A stretch of DNA of 6,382 bases from positions 1-6,382 of the forward strand of contig QNDO01000087.1 of the NCBI GenBank assembly GCA_003644895.1. Reading direction: 5' to 3'. Numbering within the stretch: the first letter of the stretch is position 1; each line of letters begins with the position of its first letter. A model generated the notes under the pieces. It searched no databases. It had not been told where the DNA came from and worked only from the letters and a program-made list of their open reading frames with translations. A program made the translations under genes and the position numbers. This DNA comes from Candidatus Hydrothermota bacterium (lineage in GTDB: Bacteria > Hydrothermota > Hydrothermia > UBA1063). Shown one piece after another: positions 5,389 to 6,382 of this stretch.

Positions 5389-6382
5389 CTATTCTTTTTT
5401 GAGATATACCGTAGTAATTGGGAATGGAATCTCGATCCCCTCTTTTTTAAATCTTTTATGTAATCTTTTTATAAATTCATGCCTGATTAAAAATTGATCT
5501 GTATATTCCTTTGCCCTCATTATAACACTGAAATTTATACTAAAATCTCCAAAGGAAGAATATCTCACGAAAGGTTCAAATTCAGGAACACCGCCAGGAA
5601 CTGTCTGCATGACCTCTTTGGCTACTTCAATAACAATTTTTTCCACCTTTTCCAAGTCACTATCGTAACTCACACCCACAGACACCAGTACACTCAACAT
5701 TTTCTCTGGCATGTAGTAATTAGTGACAATGGAGGAAGCGAGTTTTGAATTTGGAATCACAACCAGATTATTGGGAAGCATCCTTATTGTGGTATTTCGC
5801 CAGCTTATATCCACCACATACCCCTCCTCCCCGGTCTCTAGTTTTATGAAGTCACCTGGTCTAACCTGCTTAGAAACCAGAATATGGATGCCTGCAAAGA
5901 GATTAGAAAGGGTGTCCTGCAAAGCAAGAGCTACAGCAAGACCACCAACACCTAAAGCTGTTAATAATGGAGAAATTGAAATGCCAATTGTCTGAAGTAT
6001 AATTAGAAAGCCAATAATCAAAATAACCAGTCTGGTAATATTTCTGAAAATCGAAGTAGAAGGAAGGGTCTCAGAATACTTTGCAGTATAGGAGACTACA
6101 AATTCTCCCAGTACGTTGGCAAAAAAGATGGTCACTGAAAATAGAATTGCAACTGTCGTCATGCTCCACAGAGTGTTCCTGATGTTCTCAGGGATTGTGA
6201 CCACCTGAAGGGCTATTAGGATACCTATGAGAATCCCCCAAAGGAGTACAACACCTTTTAATGCCCTTATTATAATGTCGTCAGCACTTACAGTTGTTTT
6301 CTTTGCAAGATGTTCCAGACGCACTAATAAAATTTTTTTGATAACGAGGGAAATAATAGTGGTGAATAAAACTATTCCCCCA
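5389..6382 (-). CDS. MscS-family mechanosensitive ion channel, 5' end beyond the window
   Basis: 330 residues are visible and the frame stays open to the right edge. The GTG at 6324 is therefore probably an internal Val, and the true start lies outside. The residues before it, GGIVLFTTIISLVIKKILL, look like the end of a transmembrane helix followed by the basic RLEHLAKKTTVSADD linker typical of MscS homologues. In visible numbering, hydrophobic segments follow at about 42-63, 72-97 and 113-131. The pore-lining TM3 equivalent is at about 136-169 with LGVGGLAVALALQDTLSNLF. The beta domain carries VRPGDFIKLETGEEGYV, then RNTTIRMLPNNLVVIPNSKL (about 195-214), the family hallmark, and a C-terminal alpha/beta domain ends at PITTVYLKKE. 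It would be an inner-membrane heptameric channel releasing small solutes on hypo-osmotic shock. Its stop lies only 12 bases from the next promoter, and there is no clear terminator. Confidence 0.93.
   Translation of the reverse strand, partial: GGIVLFTTIISLVIKKILLVRLEHLAKKTTVSADDIIIRALKGVVLLWGILIGILIALQVVTIPENIRNTLWSMTTVAILFSVTIFFANVLGEFVVSYTAKYSETLPSTSIFRNITRLVILIIGFLIILQTIGISISPLLTALGVGGLAVALALQDTLSNLFAGIHILVSKQVRPGDFIKLETGEEGYVVDISWRNTTIRMLPNNLVVIPNSKLASSIVTNYYMPEKMLSVLVSVGVSYDSDLEKVEKIVIEVAKEVMQTVPGGVPEFEPFVRYSSFGDFSINFSVIMRAKEYTDQFLIRHEFIKRLHKRFKKEGIEIPFPITTVYLKKE

Noticed and set aside
5494..5995. Two plus-strand open frames opposite the MscS gene
   Set aside because: Both are antisense to a clear MscS coding sequence, lack family motifs and have no convincing ribosome sites.

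Overview
The window reads as bacterial chromosome of moderate-to-low GC (about 40% by eye) with every recognisable gene on the minus strand, so transcription runs from the right edge to the left. Two radical-SAM proteins, a CoA-disulfide-reductase-like flavoenzyme and bacterial-type TTGNNN/TATAAT promoters suggest an anaerobic or microaerobic bacterium, possibly thermophilic or deep-branching. No marker fixes the phylum, and I do not name one.

Layout in transcription order (right to left): (1) an MscS-family mechanosensitive channel whose reading frame runs off the right edge of the window; (2) a short intergenic region with a good sigma-70-like promoter and a strong ribosome binding site, leading into (3) an FAD/NAD-dependent oxidoreductase of the CoA-disulfide reductase/NADH oxidase family; (4) three bases later, a 140-residue protein resembling the SocA/Panacea (DUF4065) group; (5) overlapping its end by 10 bases, a 43-residue protein matching the N-terminal half of the NifX/NifB-C dinitrogenase cofactor domain; (6) overlapping that by 11 bases, a radical-SAM protein of the COG0731 type with a C-terminal winged-helix-like segment. 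Genes 3 to 6 look like one translationally coupled operon. Then follow (7) a beta-lactamase-fold serine hydrolase and (8) a B12-binding-domain radical-SAM protein (COG1032 type). Each of these two is preceded by a perfect TATAAT lying exactly six bases before its ATG and lacks a Shine-Dalgarno sequence, an arrangement that predicts leaderless transcripts.

The least ordinary features are the half-length NifX-like gene wedged between the DUF4065-like and radical-SAM genes, and the paired TATAAT-N6-ATG starts beside genes that use classical ribosome binding sites. Genes 3 to 6 may act together in a redox or cofactor-related process, but the sequence does not show which. There is no nitrogenase gene here and the radical-SAM protein is not NifB. 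No RNA genes, insertion sequences, CRISPR arrays or convincing rho-independent terminators were seen. No stretch over 300 bases lacks a gene.
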